Shown piece by piece: positions 1 through 7,089 of a DNA stretch of 10,900 bases. The position numbers and the translations under genes were made by a program. The stretch covers positions 1 through 10,900 of the forward strand of contig CAJQOB010000024.1 of the NCBI GenBank assembly GCA_905479845.1, given 5' to 3'. The notes below the pieces were generated by a model. It had not been told where the DNA came from and did no database searches. It saw nothing but the letters and a program-made list of their open reading frames with translations. This DNA comes from an uncultured Flavobacteriales bacterium (GTDB lineage: Bacteria; Bacteroidota; Bacteroidia; Flavobacteriales_D; Crocinitomicaceae). The stretch's first letter is position 1, and every line of letters starts with the position of its first letter.

Positions 1-596
1 TTCTTATTCAAGCCCTTCAAGTCTCCGTAACTCGGGGCGGGAGGAAGGTAGTAATATGTTTGCTGACTCGCTTTTAGTGGTATTACGTAACGAATGCTTA
101 AACTGTGTCTGGATAGTTGGTACCATTCCTGTTTCTTTTTCCGTAGGAAGTTATATCCATAAAGCAATTGGAAATGGTAGATCGAAGTGCCAATGAAAGG
201 CTTGAAACCAAATGCCGAAACATCGTTGGAAAAATTATAGTTCACGCCCATTCCCATTGAAACTAGTCCGTAAATACCCATTTCAAAATCAATTCCATTC
301 AGTTCACGTTCGAGCGAACGTCTGTATAGAAGTTGATAGCCACCAGTCATTCCGAAACTTGTAGTTGTTTCAACAAAATTAAACGTTAAGCCCGCTTCAA
401 CTTCTTGTGCTTTTAGAAAGTTATATCCCGCGACTAAACCAAGAAAGGCCGGGGTATAATTTTTAATGTATGGATACTTGCGCTTATAATCCTCTTTATC
501 GTACGAGTAGTCGTAATCAACAGAATAGTAATATCTATCCTGAGCAAAGCTGGTGCTAAGCGAAAAAAGGAAGAGTAAACTTATAATTACGCGCAT
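1..596 (-). CDS. Secreted, probable outer-membrane beta-barrel protein, C-terminus cut by window edge
   Basis: An open frame starts at ATG 594-596 and stays open to base 1, giving at least 198 residues with no stop, so the 3' end lies outside the window. Residues 1-18 form a signal peptide ending SFAQD, with likely cleavage after Ala18. The mature start (22-47) is remarkably tyrosine-rich, with 10 Tyr in 26 residues mixed with Asp and Lys. From about residue 48 there are alternating aromatic and glycine-containing strands, such as FLGLVAGYNF, ending in YVIPL and ATYYY-like segments, which resembles a small outer-membrane beta-barrel; this is inference from pattern, not family recognition. The gene begins 22 bp after the pccB stop and could be co-transcribed with it. 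No Shine-Dalgarno sequence is evident. Precise function is unknown. Confidence 0.75.
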   Translation of the reverse strand, partial: MRVIISLLFLFSLSTSFAQDRYYYSVDYDYSYDKEDYKRKYPYIKNYTPAFLGLVAGYNFLKAQEVEAGLTFNFVETTTSFGMTGGYQLLYRRSLERELNGIDFEMGIYGLVSMGMGVNYNFSNDVSAFGFKPFIGTSIYHFQLLYGYNFLRKKKQEWYQLSRHSLSIRYVIPLKASQQTYYYLPPAPSYGDLKGLNK

Positions 597-618
597 CCTT
601 GAAAGTAAGAATAATTCA

Positions 619-2160
619 CTAAAGTGGAATGTTGCCGTGCTTTTTCTTCGGAAGTGATTCAACTTTGTTTTCCAACATTTTGAACCCAACAATTAGTTTA
701 GAACGCGTTTCCTCTGGAAGAATCACCTCATCAATAATTCCTCGTTCTGCAGCGCGATATGGATTAGCAAACATGTCAGCGTATTCTGCTTCCTTTTCTT
801 TCCATTTGTCCTCTGGACTATCCGTTGCTGCGATTTCGCGTTTGAAAATAATTTCTGCCGCTCCTTTTGCTCCCATTACAGCAATCTCTGCAGTTGGCCA
901 GGCAAAATTTAAATCTGCTCCGATGCTCTTTGAATTCATAACGTCAAATGCACCACCATAAGCTTTACGCGTAATGACAGTGATTCTTGGAACTGTTGCT
1001 TCTGCGAATGCGTACAACAATTTCGCTCCGTGTGAGATAATTCCTCTCCACTCCTGATCTGTTCCTGGCAAGAATCCTGGAACGTCTTCAATTACCAATA
1101 ATGGAATATTAAATGCATCACAAAAACGAACAAATCGTGCCCCTTTTCTAGATGAATCGATGTCTAAAACCCCAGCCAATGCTGCTGGTTGATTAGCAAC
1201 AACTCCAATTGTTCTTCCTTCTAATCGAGCAAAACCTACTACGATGTTCTTCGCGAAATCTTCGTGAACTTCACGGAAACTGTCATCATCAATTAATGAA
1301 TCAACAACTTTACGGATATCGTAAGGGAGGTTAACGTTATCTGGAAGAATTGACTGAATTGCTTTATTCTTTGCAGAAGTAAACTCAAACTGAGTTGTCA
1401 TTGGTGCCAGCTCTTCAGCGTTCTGAGGCATGTATGTTAGAATGTCTCTAACTTGCTTGATCACTTCTACGTCATTTCCTGCAGTGAAGTGATTCACTCC
1501 CGATTTCTCAGCGTGCGCTTTTGCTCCACCCAAATCCTCAGATGTTACCTCTTCGTGCGTTACTGTTTTCACCACGTTTGGCCCTGTAACGAACATGTAC
1601 GATGTATCCTCAACCATGAAAACGAAGTCCGTCAAAGCTGGAGAGTACACTGCACCACCTGCACACGGTCCCATGATTACACTCAACTGTGGGATTACAC
1701 CAGAAGCACGCGTATTTCGATAGAAAATATCAGCATAACCCGCCAATGAAACTACACCCTCTTGGATACGAGCCCCACCTGAGTCATTCAACCCGATGAG
1801 CGGTGCTCCATTCTGCATTGCCAAATCCATGATTCGACAGATTTTATCTGCATGCGTTTTCGAAAGTGAACCTCCGAGAACGGTGAAATCTTGAGAAAAT
1901 ACGTAGATCAATCTTCCATGAACAGTTCCGAAACCTGTTACAACTCCATCACCTGGGAATTTCATTTTATCCAATCCGAAAGAGGTTGATGTATGTTCAA
2001 CAAGTGCCCCAATTTCCTGAAAAGAACCTTCGTCAAGTAACAAAGTAACACGCTCTCTAGCTGTTAATTTTCCCTGATCGTGTTGTCTTTTGATTCGAGC
2101 TTCGCCCCCTCCAATTTTAGAGGACTCACGTTTTTCTAATAAGTGCTGATTTCTATCCAT
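619..2160 (-). CDS. pccB: Acyl-CoA carboxylase carboxyltransferase (beta) subunit, propionyl-CoA type
   Basis: This 513-residue protein is full length for the biotin-dependent acyl-CoA carboxylase beta family. It transfers the carboxyl group from carboxybiotin to an acyl-CoA, probably propionyl-CoA, giving methylmalonyl-CoA in the cytoplasm. The N-terminal carboxyltransferase half carries NDSGGARIQEG (125-135) and the first oxyanion-hole motif GPCAGGAVYSPALTDF (164-179). The C-terminal half carries the second, YGGAFDVM (401-408). Asp406 sits where family members that prefer propionyl-CoA have Asp, whereas acetyl-CoA-preferring ones have a hydrophobic residue; this supports PccB but is not proof. 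The C-terminus GNIPL is the usual ending. No biotin carboxylase or biotin carrier gene is in the window. The start is ATG with a TAnnTTTG box just upstream. A methylmalonyl-CoA decarboxylase alpha subunit is a similar alternative. Confidence 0.93.
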   Translation of the reverse strand: MDRNQHLLEKRESSKIGGGEARIKRQHDQGKLTARERVTLLLDEGSFQEIGALVEHTSTSFGLDKMKFPGDGVVTGFGTVHGRLIYVFSQDFTVLGGSLSKTHADKICRIMDLAMQNGAPLIGLNDSGGARIQEGVVSLAGYADIFYRNTRASGVIPQLSVIMGPCAGGAVYSPALTDFVFMVEDTSYMFVTGPNVVKTVTHEEVTSEDLGGAKAHAEKSGVNHFTAGNDVEVIKQVRDILTYMPQNAEELAPMTTQFEFTSAKNKAIQSILPDNVNLPYDIRKVVDSLIDDDSFREVHEDFAKNIVVGFARLEGRTIGVVANQPAALAGVLDIDSSRKGARFVRFCDAFNIPLLVIEDVPGFLPGTDQEWRGIISHGAKLLYAFAEATVPRITVITRKAYGGAFDVMNSKSIGADLNFAWPTAEIAVMGAKGAAEIIFKREIAATDSPEDKWKEKEAEYADMFANPYRAAERGIIDEVILPEETRSKLIVGFKMLENKVESLPKKKHGNIPL

Positions 2161-2187
2161 TGCTATTCACTATTGATCGAGTGCGAA

Positions 2188-2195
2188 CAAATATA
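2188..2195 (-). promoter_or_regulatory. Candidate promoter -7 box for pccB
   Basis: On the minus strand this reads TATATTTG, a full match to the Bacteroidota -7 consensus TAnnTTTG. It lies 27 bases before the pccB ATG, which would leave a leader of about 20 nt. The nearest TTTG upstream is about 24 nt away, longer than the usual spacing of about 19 nt, so the -33 half is weak. Confidence 0.5.
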
Positions 2196-2375
2196 CTGAA
2201 CTTGTTTAATGTTGACGCGCAAATCTATGCGACATAATTCGTTTCTATTGGACTTCAGCTAGTTTTTCAATCACAACTCATTTACCCAGCCTAAAAAATG
2301 GAGTCTCTCCGCTGTAAAACCACTAATTTAAACTCAAAAATTCCACTCCAACTTTCAACAAGTTTAAGCATCTGA

Positions 2376-2405
2376 TTTGCATTTACTTCGTATTCCGTAT
2401 TTTTG
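2376..2405 (+). promoter_or_regulatory. Bacteroidota-type promoter for the lipocalin-like lipoprotein
   Basis: TTTG at 2376-2379 and TATTTTTG at 2398-2405 are separated by 18 nt and match the Bacteroidota primary sigma-factor consensus TTTG / TAnnTTTG at good spacing. Transcription would start near 2412, about 24 nt before the ATG at 2436. The -7 box contains the TTG at 2403 that would otherwise be an upstream in-frame start codon, so that start cannot be used from this promoter. Confidence 0.7.
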
Positions 2406-2435
2406 CACAATAAATCAACCAACAATTTTATTAAA

Positions 2436-2867
2436 ATGATTAAATCAATATTTACAAAACTTGCGTTCCTTTTCATCGTAGCGATTTCGTTCACGGCTTG
2501 TGATAAATACGAAGAAGGTGCTAATTACTCGCTTCTAACTGCGAAGATGCGTATTACGAATTCATGGGTGTCTTCGTCATACACGTACGAAACTGTGTTA
2601 GGAACAACAACATCAAGCACTTCTGAGTTGACTATTGAAAAAGACGGAAGTTTTACTCAGGTTACTACTGTTAGCCCATTTCCAGCTTCAACGACTACTG
2701 GAACTTGGGGGTTCAACTCTGACAAAACTCAACTTTTATTGACAAACGGAAATACTGTTGATACTTGGGACATCATCAAGTTGAAGAACAAAGAATTGAA
2801 GTTGAAGCAAATAGGATCTGTTTTGGGTTCTGAAACAACTGCAACTATCGAGTACAACGCAGAATAA
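2436..2867 (+). CDS. Lipocalin-like domain lipoprotein
   Basis: The frame is also open from a TTG at 2403, but that codon lies inside the promoter -7 box. The ATG at 2436 gives a clean lipoprotein signal peptide, so it was chosen; the product is then 143 residues. The signal MIKSIFTKLAFLFIVAISFTAC ends in a lipobox with lipidated Cys22. The mature part looks like the small lipocalin-like domain common in Bacteroidota lipoproteins: W44 after a short helix, a strand with EKDGSFTQ, then GTWGFNSDKTQLLL, and paired strands WDIIKLKNKELKLKQ. Cys22 is followed by DKYEE, which resembles the Lys plus acidic surface-export signal of flavobacterial lipoproteins. The ligand is unknown. This is the only plus-strand gene in the window and it is monocistronic, followed by a hairpin terminator. 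Confidence 0.85.
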   Translation: MIKSIFTKLAFLFIVAISFTACDKYEEGANYSLLTAKMRITNSWVSSSYTYETVLGTTTSSTSELTIEKDGSFTQVTTVSPFPASTTTGTWGFNSDKTQLLLTNGNTVDTWDIIKLKNKELKLKQIGSVLGSETTATIEYNAE

Positions 2868-2887
2868 GCGCTGATTCGACAAGAATT

Positions 2888-2922
2888 AAAAGGCCGTTCA
2901 TTGAGTTGTTCGGTCTTTTTTT
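2888..2922. terminator. Hairpin terminator between convergent genes, possibly bidirectional
   Basis: Left arm AAAAGGCCG (2888-2896) pairs with CGGTCTTTT (2911-2919), with one G-T wobble and a 14-nt loop, followed by a T run to 2922. On the plus strand this is a classical intrinsic terminator 20 bases after the lipoprotein stop. Read on the minus strand, the A run gives TTTTAATT after the stem, so it may also stop transcription from the convergent YD-repeat gene, which ends at 2946. Confidence 0.75.
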
Positions 2923-2945
2923 ATGGTCTTTTGATTTCTATTTAA

Positions 2946-3848
2946 TCACTCGGATGAGTACTTAAAGAAGTACCCCGTCGAATCTTCCGAATAGTTCATT
3001 GGAAAATCACTAACCGCAGTAAATCGACGAATTAGTAAACCGCGCTCATCATATTCATATTGCTCTGAACCCAGTACGCACGTTTTGACATAAATCGCCT
3101 CTTTGTTAATTTGCGTGCTGTCCCATTTGTAGTCTCTTTTCTCAATATCACCCTCAGAAGTATACGTGAAGGACTCTATGAGACGTCCATTATCCAAGGA
3201 ATTCTGTTTGATCCCACCAGAGCTATGATAGGTTATCAAATGCTCATACTTCGTTCCTATTCTGTGCGTATGTACTTGCCCAACAATCCTTCCTATTGAG
3301 TCGTACTCATTCTCAAAGCGCTCCTTGTAATTATCATAACTTCCAGAAACACTAATCGATTTACAGTTACCATAATCGTCGTAACTGTAGTTATATGTTC
3401 TTATCTCCCCAGAATATTTCCTTGTTTCTATTTTTGATAAAATTTTACCGTCCTCTGCATACCTTTCATCGCTTGTAAAAGTTGTGTCTCCGCCCGACTC
3501 AGTTGGGTCGATCCAAATTTCAGTACGTTGAGTTCTCTCCGAATTGTATGAATAGGTTCGTACCACTGATAGCTTGTTTCTTTTTCTTCCTACTTTCGTG
3601 TAATCCGATTGTTCTATGAGAAAACCATCTGAATCATATTCCCGAATTGACTTCAGTTCCTTCGAGTTTCCAGAAAACAAAAACTCCTTCACGTTTCGAA
3701 TGTCAAGTGTATCGTATTGAGCCACTCTGTGATCTTCAATTCTCGTTACTTCGTAAATTTGGCAATGTCCGTTGGAGATGGCAAACATCAGAAAAAGTAG
3801 AGTTAATCCCGAGGATAATAACCTCAACACCCTTCTCTTCTTTATCAT
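2946..3848 (-). CDS. Secreted protein with degenerate YD (RHS-type) repeats
   Basis: This 300-residue protein has a basic N-terminus (KKRR, 3-6) and a hydrophobic segment (about 10-25) typical of a signal peptide. Cleavage near Cys29-Gln30 is likely; NGHC is a poor lipobox, so lipidation is doubtful. The mature part has six loose copies of the YDxxGxL motif beginning near residues 71 (YDSDGFLIE), 130 (YAEDGKILS), 156 (YDDYGNCKS), 182 (YDSIGRIVG), 229 (YTSEGDIEK) and 266 (YDERGLLIR). These resemble the beta-hairpin YD repeats of RHS proteins, but the protein is far too short to form a full RHS cage and lacks a toxin or core motif. It ends with KYSSE and no secretion-sorting domain. It is 42 bp downstream of the L,D-transpeptidase gene, and no clear promoter was seen in that gap. 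Function is unknown. Confidence 0.8.
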   Translation of the reverse strand: MIKKRRVLRLLSSGLTLLFLMFAISNGHCQIYEVTRIEDHRVAQYDTLDIRNVKEFLFSGNSKELKSIREYDSDGFLIEQSDYTKVGRKRNKLSVVRTYSYNSERTQRTEIWIDPTESGGDTTFTSDERYAEDGKILSKIETRKYSGEIRTYNYSYDDYGNCKSISVSGSYDNYKERFENEYDSIGRIVGQVHTHRIGTKYEHLITYHSSGGIKQNSLDNGRLIESFTYTSEGDIEKRDYKWDSTQINKEAIYVKTCVLGSEQYEYDERGLLIRRFTAVSDFPMNYSEDSTGYFFKYSSE

Positions 3849-3868
3849 GGCTTTCTTTTATTAACTGT

Positions 3869-3888
3869 TAATCCTAATTTAGGGATTA
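3869..3888. other. Short inverted repeat between the L,D-transpeptidase and YD-repeat genes
   Basis: TAATCC (3869-3874) and GGATTA (3883-3888) form 6-bp arms around an 8-nt AT-rich centre. There is no T run on the minus strand, so this is not a standard terminator. It could be a weak mRNA hairpin or a protein-binding palindrome, or it may be chance in AT-rich DNA. Confidence 0.25.
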
Positions 3889-3890
3889 TT

Positions 3891-4493
3891 CTATGGAACT
3901 ATTTTGATTTTTGTAGACGAACTAATCGATTTATACAAATCAGTAATGTGCTCGTTGGTTAGGGAAATACAGCCCAAAGTCCAATTCGTTTTGTTAGCTA
4001 TCATGTCATCTGCTCCTTCTGGAACGCCGTGAATTCCAACCTCGCCACCAATAGTTGCGCTGCTTTCGATGGTTCCGTCTGCTTTACGTTTTCTAAATCG
4101 ATTCCACGATTCTGCATTCGGATAATCGATCCAAATAAAATACTCCCAACTGCGATGTGGGTACATGCTTCTAATTCCAAAATCCCCTTCTGGCGTTGCA
4201 CCATCACCCTCCTTCATTTTATCACTTACAGCATCAAAACCAAAAACACATGGATAGGTAATCAGTAGCGAATCTTTGTGGTACACCTGCAGGGTATAGT
4301 CGGATTTATCAATAAGGATTTCGAGGTTCTTTGCGGCATAATTGTTCGCTTTCACTTGCTCCAGTAAGGGAGTTTGAGGAATTTCATCTGCTGTAACTTC
4401 AGCAGTGTCGCTTTCACTTGATTGCGCACATGATGTAAACGCAAATACGAATACGACAAATTTTAAATATTGAATCATAGTTCTTGTGAGCAT
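3891..4493 (-). CDS. L,D-transpeptidase (YkuD domain) lipoprotein
   Basis: The product is 200 residues, or 195 if the second ATG (Met6, base 4478) is used; both leave a usable signal peptide. The signal ends FTSC, so Cys22 is probably lipidated, and a short acidic linker follows (24-44). The YkuD fold starts near residue 57 (LEILIDKSDYTLQVY), continues through GATPEGDF (98-105), and ends with the catalytic region: IHG with His155, then WTLGCISLTN with nucleophile Cys175. The His-to-Cys spacing of 20 suits the family. The enzyme would form 3-3 peptidoglycan crosslinks or attach proteins to peptidoglycan in the periplasm, as known for YkuD enzymes. There is no LysM or other wall-binding domain. 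No convincing promoter was found in the 84-bp gap upstream. Confidence 0.88.
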   Translation of the reverse strand: MLTRTMIQYLKFVVFVFAFTSCAQSSESDTAEVTADEIPQTPLLEQVKANNYAAKNLEILIDKSDYTLQVYHKDSLLITYPCVFGFDAVSDKMKEGDGATPEGDFGIRSMYPHRSWEYFIWIDYPNAESWNRFRKRKADGTIESSATIGGEVGIHGVPEGADDMIANKTNWTLGCISLTNEHITDLYKSISSSTKIKIVP

Positions 4494-4577
4494 TAATATG
4501 TGTTCTATCTATCAAATGCTATTTCCGAACAAAGTAACATCTCGAATTTAACTCGCAGAAAGTTCTACTGTAAAATT

Positions 4578-5909
4578 CTAAAGCGCCCCTTTTGCCTTCA
4601 ATTCCAAGTACTTATTGATCGTGTTGATCGACAAGTCTTCTGGAAGTGTAAGGACTGTTTGGATACCATTTTGGCGCAATTCGCGTGCCATTTTCGACTT
4701 CAAGGAAATCATTCGCTCAGCAACAGTAGATTGATACACCTCTTGAATGGATTTAGAAGGTTTGTATGCCAACTCTTGCAACTCGCTGTTTTGGAAGAAA
4801 ACAACCACCAAAACGTGCTTTTGATTCAATCTTCGTAGCATAGGCAGAGCACGGCGCATTGCGAATTCTGTTTCGAAATTAGTGAACAGCATCAACAAGG
4901 CTCGTTGCTTAATTGTTCTTCGAATGGAATTGTACAACACTTCGTAATTTCCTTCTTTGTAGTGGGTTTTCTGGTTGAACAATGACTCTTGAATACGGCG
5001 CATTTGTCCTGAAGACTTATCTGCAGCCAGCATTGTTCCAATCTTATCGGAATAGGTAATCAGCCCTGCTCGATCTCCTTTTCGCAGTGCAATGTTGGAA
5101 AAAACGAGGGCCGAATTGATCGAATAATCAAGCATGGAAAGGTGATCAAACTCCATTTGCATACTGCGACTTTTATCGAGAATACAGTATATGCTCTGCG
5201 ACTTTTCTTCTTGGTATTGATTCACCATCAACTCGTTGCGTCGACTGGTCGCTTTCCAGTTGATTGTTCGGATTTCATCACCCTGAACATAGCTCTTGAT
5301 TTGCTCGAACTCACTGTTGTTTCCAAGACGGCGAATCTTCTTGATCCCCATGCTCGTCTTTTGCTGTTGGAATACCAGAAGTTCGTACTTCTTCATCTGC
5401 AACACAGACGGATAAACATCAATTGATTGTGACAACGGAAGGTCTATTCTTCTCGATGCCATAAAAAACATGGAGCGGATAATGATGAACACATCTCCAA
5501 ATTCAAATGTCCCTCTGGATTTCGGAGTGAAATTATAATCGAACGTCTTTTGAGAATTACCCAGTAGTGTCCCTTTTAATTCCGTAGATCGATCTTGCAT
5601 TTCCTTTGGATACCCTTCGATCATTGTAAAGTTGATCGGTTGTGAACCCAAATTTGTGATGGTTAATGCCACTTGATTTTCATCCCCAAGATTCAAACGG
5701 TCCTGTACTTCGCGTTCCACTTTTAGTGGTTCATTGTTCGAAAACACGAGCAAGATATCGAGCATGGTCAAGCCAAATAGCGAGGCCAATGTAACATGCG
5801 CAATAAAGGTCATCGATGGCACGGCATAGGCAATGACATAGAGCAAAATGACTCCTGCGAACACCGCGAAAAACAATCGCGTTAAATATATTTTAGATAA
5901 AACCTTCAA
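4578..5909 (-). CDS. DUF58 (vWA-like) membrane protein, MoxR partner
   Basis: The start is TTG at 5909: an in-frame stop lies four codons upstream and the first ATG is Met33, inside the membrane region. The resulting start KVLSKIYLTRLFF matches the usual basic lead before the first helix in this family. Two membrane helices (about 12-30 and 33-56) precede a beta-rich extracytoplasmic part (60-175). The DUF58 signature follows as GDEIRTINWKATSRR (210-224), then a vWA-like region with the metal-binding DxSxS motif as Asp245, Ser247 and Ser249 (LDKSRS). At the later vWA metal position there is Asn344 (FTNFE) rather than the common Asp. The total of 443 residues is normal. It follows moxR by 16 bp and is the last gene of the operon. 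DUF58 proteins are established MoxR partners; the specific role here is unknown. Confidence 0.9.
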   Translation of the reverse strand: MKVLSKIYLTRLFFAVFAGVILLYVIAYAVPSMTFIAHVTLASLFGLTMLDILLVFSNNEPLKVEREVQDRLNLGDENQVALTITNLGSQPINFTMIEGYPKEMQDRSTELKGTLLGNSQKTFDYNFTPKSRGTFEFGDVFIIIRSMFFMASRRIDLPLSQSIDVYPSVLQMKKYELLVFQQQKTSMGIKKIRRLGNNSEFEQIKSYVQGDEIRTINWKATSRRNELMVNQYQEEKSQSIYCILDKSRSMQMEFDHLSMLDYSINSALVFSNIALRKGDRAGLITYSDKIGTMLAADKSSGQMRRIQESLFNQKTHYKEGNYEVLYNSIRRTIKQRALLMLFTNFETEFAMRRALPMLRRLNQKHVLVVVFFQNSELQELAYKPSKSIQEVYQSTVAERMISLKSKMARELRQNGIQTVLTLPEDLSINTINKYLELKAKGAL

Positions 5910-5925
5910 GTTATTTAATCATCAA

Positions 5926-7089
5926 TTAACGTGGAACTTCAATTGTTTTAATGATTTCATCGATCACCTCTTCAACGAGTGTTCCTTCCATTTCCGCCTC
6001 TGGCGTCAGGATCAAACGGTGATTGAGAACATGAATAGCCACAAACTGAATATCTTCAGGAGTAACGAAATCACGCCCACGAATAGCTGCAAGCGCCTTC
6101 GCTGAACGAATCATTGCTAAGGACGCACGTGGAGATCCACCAAGGTAGATTTTCCCATGATTTCTTGTTTTGTGCGTCACTGCTGCGATGTATTTTACAA
6201 GGTTATCCTCAACGATTACCTTCTCCACTGCAGATTGAATTTTAGCAATTTCGTCCGCACTAAACACCGCTGTGATATCATCCAAGACAGGTGTTTTAAT
6301 GTTGTTTTTGTAGCGCTGTAAGATTTGCTCTTCTTCCTCTAACTCAGGATATCCAACCTTAATCTTGAACAAGAATCTATCGAGTTGTGCCTCTGGTAAG
6401 TTGTATGTTCCTTCCTGATCAATCGGGTTTTGCGTCGCGATAACCAAAAATGGAAATTCCATTGGGTACTTCTGACCATCATACGTGATTTGACGCTCCT
6501 CCATAACCTCAAATAAAGCGGCTTGCGTCTTTGCTGGGGCACGGTTGATCTCATCAATGAGTACAATGTTTGAGAAAATCGGCCCTTTCTTAAATGAGAA
6601 CGACGACTCTTTCATATTGAAAACTGAAGTTCCCAATACATCTGAAGGCATCATATCTGGCGTAAATTGAATTCTTGAGAAATCAACATTCAACGACTTC
6701 GAAAGCACCTTAGCAGACAAGGTTTTCGCGACACCTGGAGCACCTTCAAGCAAAATGTGACCATTCGAGAAAATTCCTGTCATCAATAAATCAACCATCT
6801 CCGATTGACCGATGATGTACTTCGCCAATTCATTTCTTACATCGTTTACCTTTTGGGCTACCCACAAAAGCTCCGTGTTCTGACGTTCAAAACCATAGTT
6901 TGTAGGCTCTGGCGTTGGTACTGGAGGCGGTGTTGGCGCAGCAGGTGGAACATCTGGCGTCGATGGTGTTGGGGTCGGAGTAGGAGTGTTCTGACCTCCC
7001 GATGGCATATAGCTCGAATGGTCTTGGTTTCCTGAATTCTCTGGATTAGTTCCGCTCCCTTCTGGGGTGTTTAAATCGTCGTTTATCAT
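5926..7089 (-). CDS. MoxR family AAA+ ATPase with proline/threonine-rich N-terminal tail
   Basis: This is a cytoplasmic ATPase of the MoxR family, chaperone-like enzymes that remodel or activate partner proteins, often vWA-type. Walker A is GAPGVAKT (116-123), Walker B is IVLIDE with Asp179 and Glu180, sensor 1 is ATQNP (218-222), the arginine-finger region is LDRF (236-239), and sensor 2 is GSPRAS (318-323), so it should be active. The AAA+ core starts near residue 75. Before it, residues 1-65 are disordered and low in complexity, with a TP/PP run at 34-64; most MoxR proteins lack such a tail. The ATG overlaps the stop of the DUF4350 gene (ATGA, 7086-7089). It sits directly before the DUF58 gene, the standard MoxR-DUF58 pair. 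The 387-residue length is above the usual 310-340 because of the tail. Confidence 0.95.
   Translation of the reverse strand: MINDDLNTPEGSGTNPENSGNQDHSSYMPSGGQNTPTPTPTPSTPDVPPAAPTPPPVPTPEPTNYGFERQNTELLWVAQKVNDVRNELAKYIIGQSEMVDLLMTGIFSNGHILLEGAPGVAKTLSAKVLSKSLNVDFSRIQFTPDMMPSDVLGTSVFNMKESSFSFKKGPIFSNIVLIDEINRAPAKTQAALFEVMEERQITYDGQKYPMEFPFLVIATQNPIDQEGTYNLPEAQLDRFLFKIKVGYPELEEEEQILQRYKNNIKTPVLDDITAVFSADEIAKIQSAVEKVIVEDNLVKYIAAVTHKTRNHGKIYLGGSPRASLAMIRSAKALAAIRGRDFVTPEDIQFVAIHVLNHRLILTPEAEMEGTLVEEVIDEIIKTIEVPR
6898..6990 (-). repeat. Low-complexity Pro/Thr-coding tract in the MoxR N-terminus
   Basis: The tract encodes MoxR residues 34-64: a (TP)n run, then PP- and PTP-rich units. On the plus strand it appears as G/T-rich repeats of GGTG and GGAG. 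Such tracts can change length by slippage, and here the effect would be on tail length only. Confidence 0.6.

Noticed and set aside
2403..2435. Upstream TTG start that would extend the lipocalin-like lipoprotein by 11 residues
   Set aside because: The TTG is part of the promoter -7 box TATTTTTG, so it lies upstream of the expected transcription start, and the ATG at 2436 gives a standard lipoprotein signal.
2291..2494. Minus-strand open frame of 67 codons overlapping the lipoprotein start and promoter
   Set aside because: It overlaps a well-supported promoter and signal peptide on the other strand and has no recognisable protein features.
4494..4577. Terminator for the DUF58 operon or promoter for the L,D-transpeptidase gene
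   Set aside because: No stable stem with a T run was found, and the near matches to the -7 box (TTACTTTG, TAGCATTTG) deviate in spacing, so neither was called.
6805..7035. Plus-strand frame rich in Trp and Arg opposite the MoxR N-terminus
   Set aside because: The Trp/Arg composition is a by-product of the antisense of the Pro/Thr-rich tract, not a real protein.
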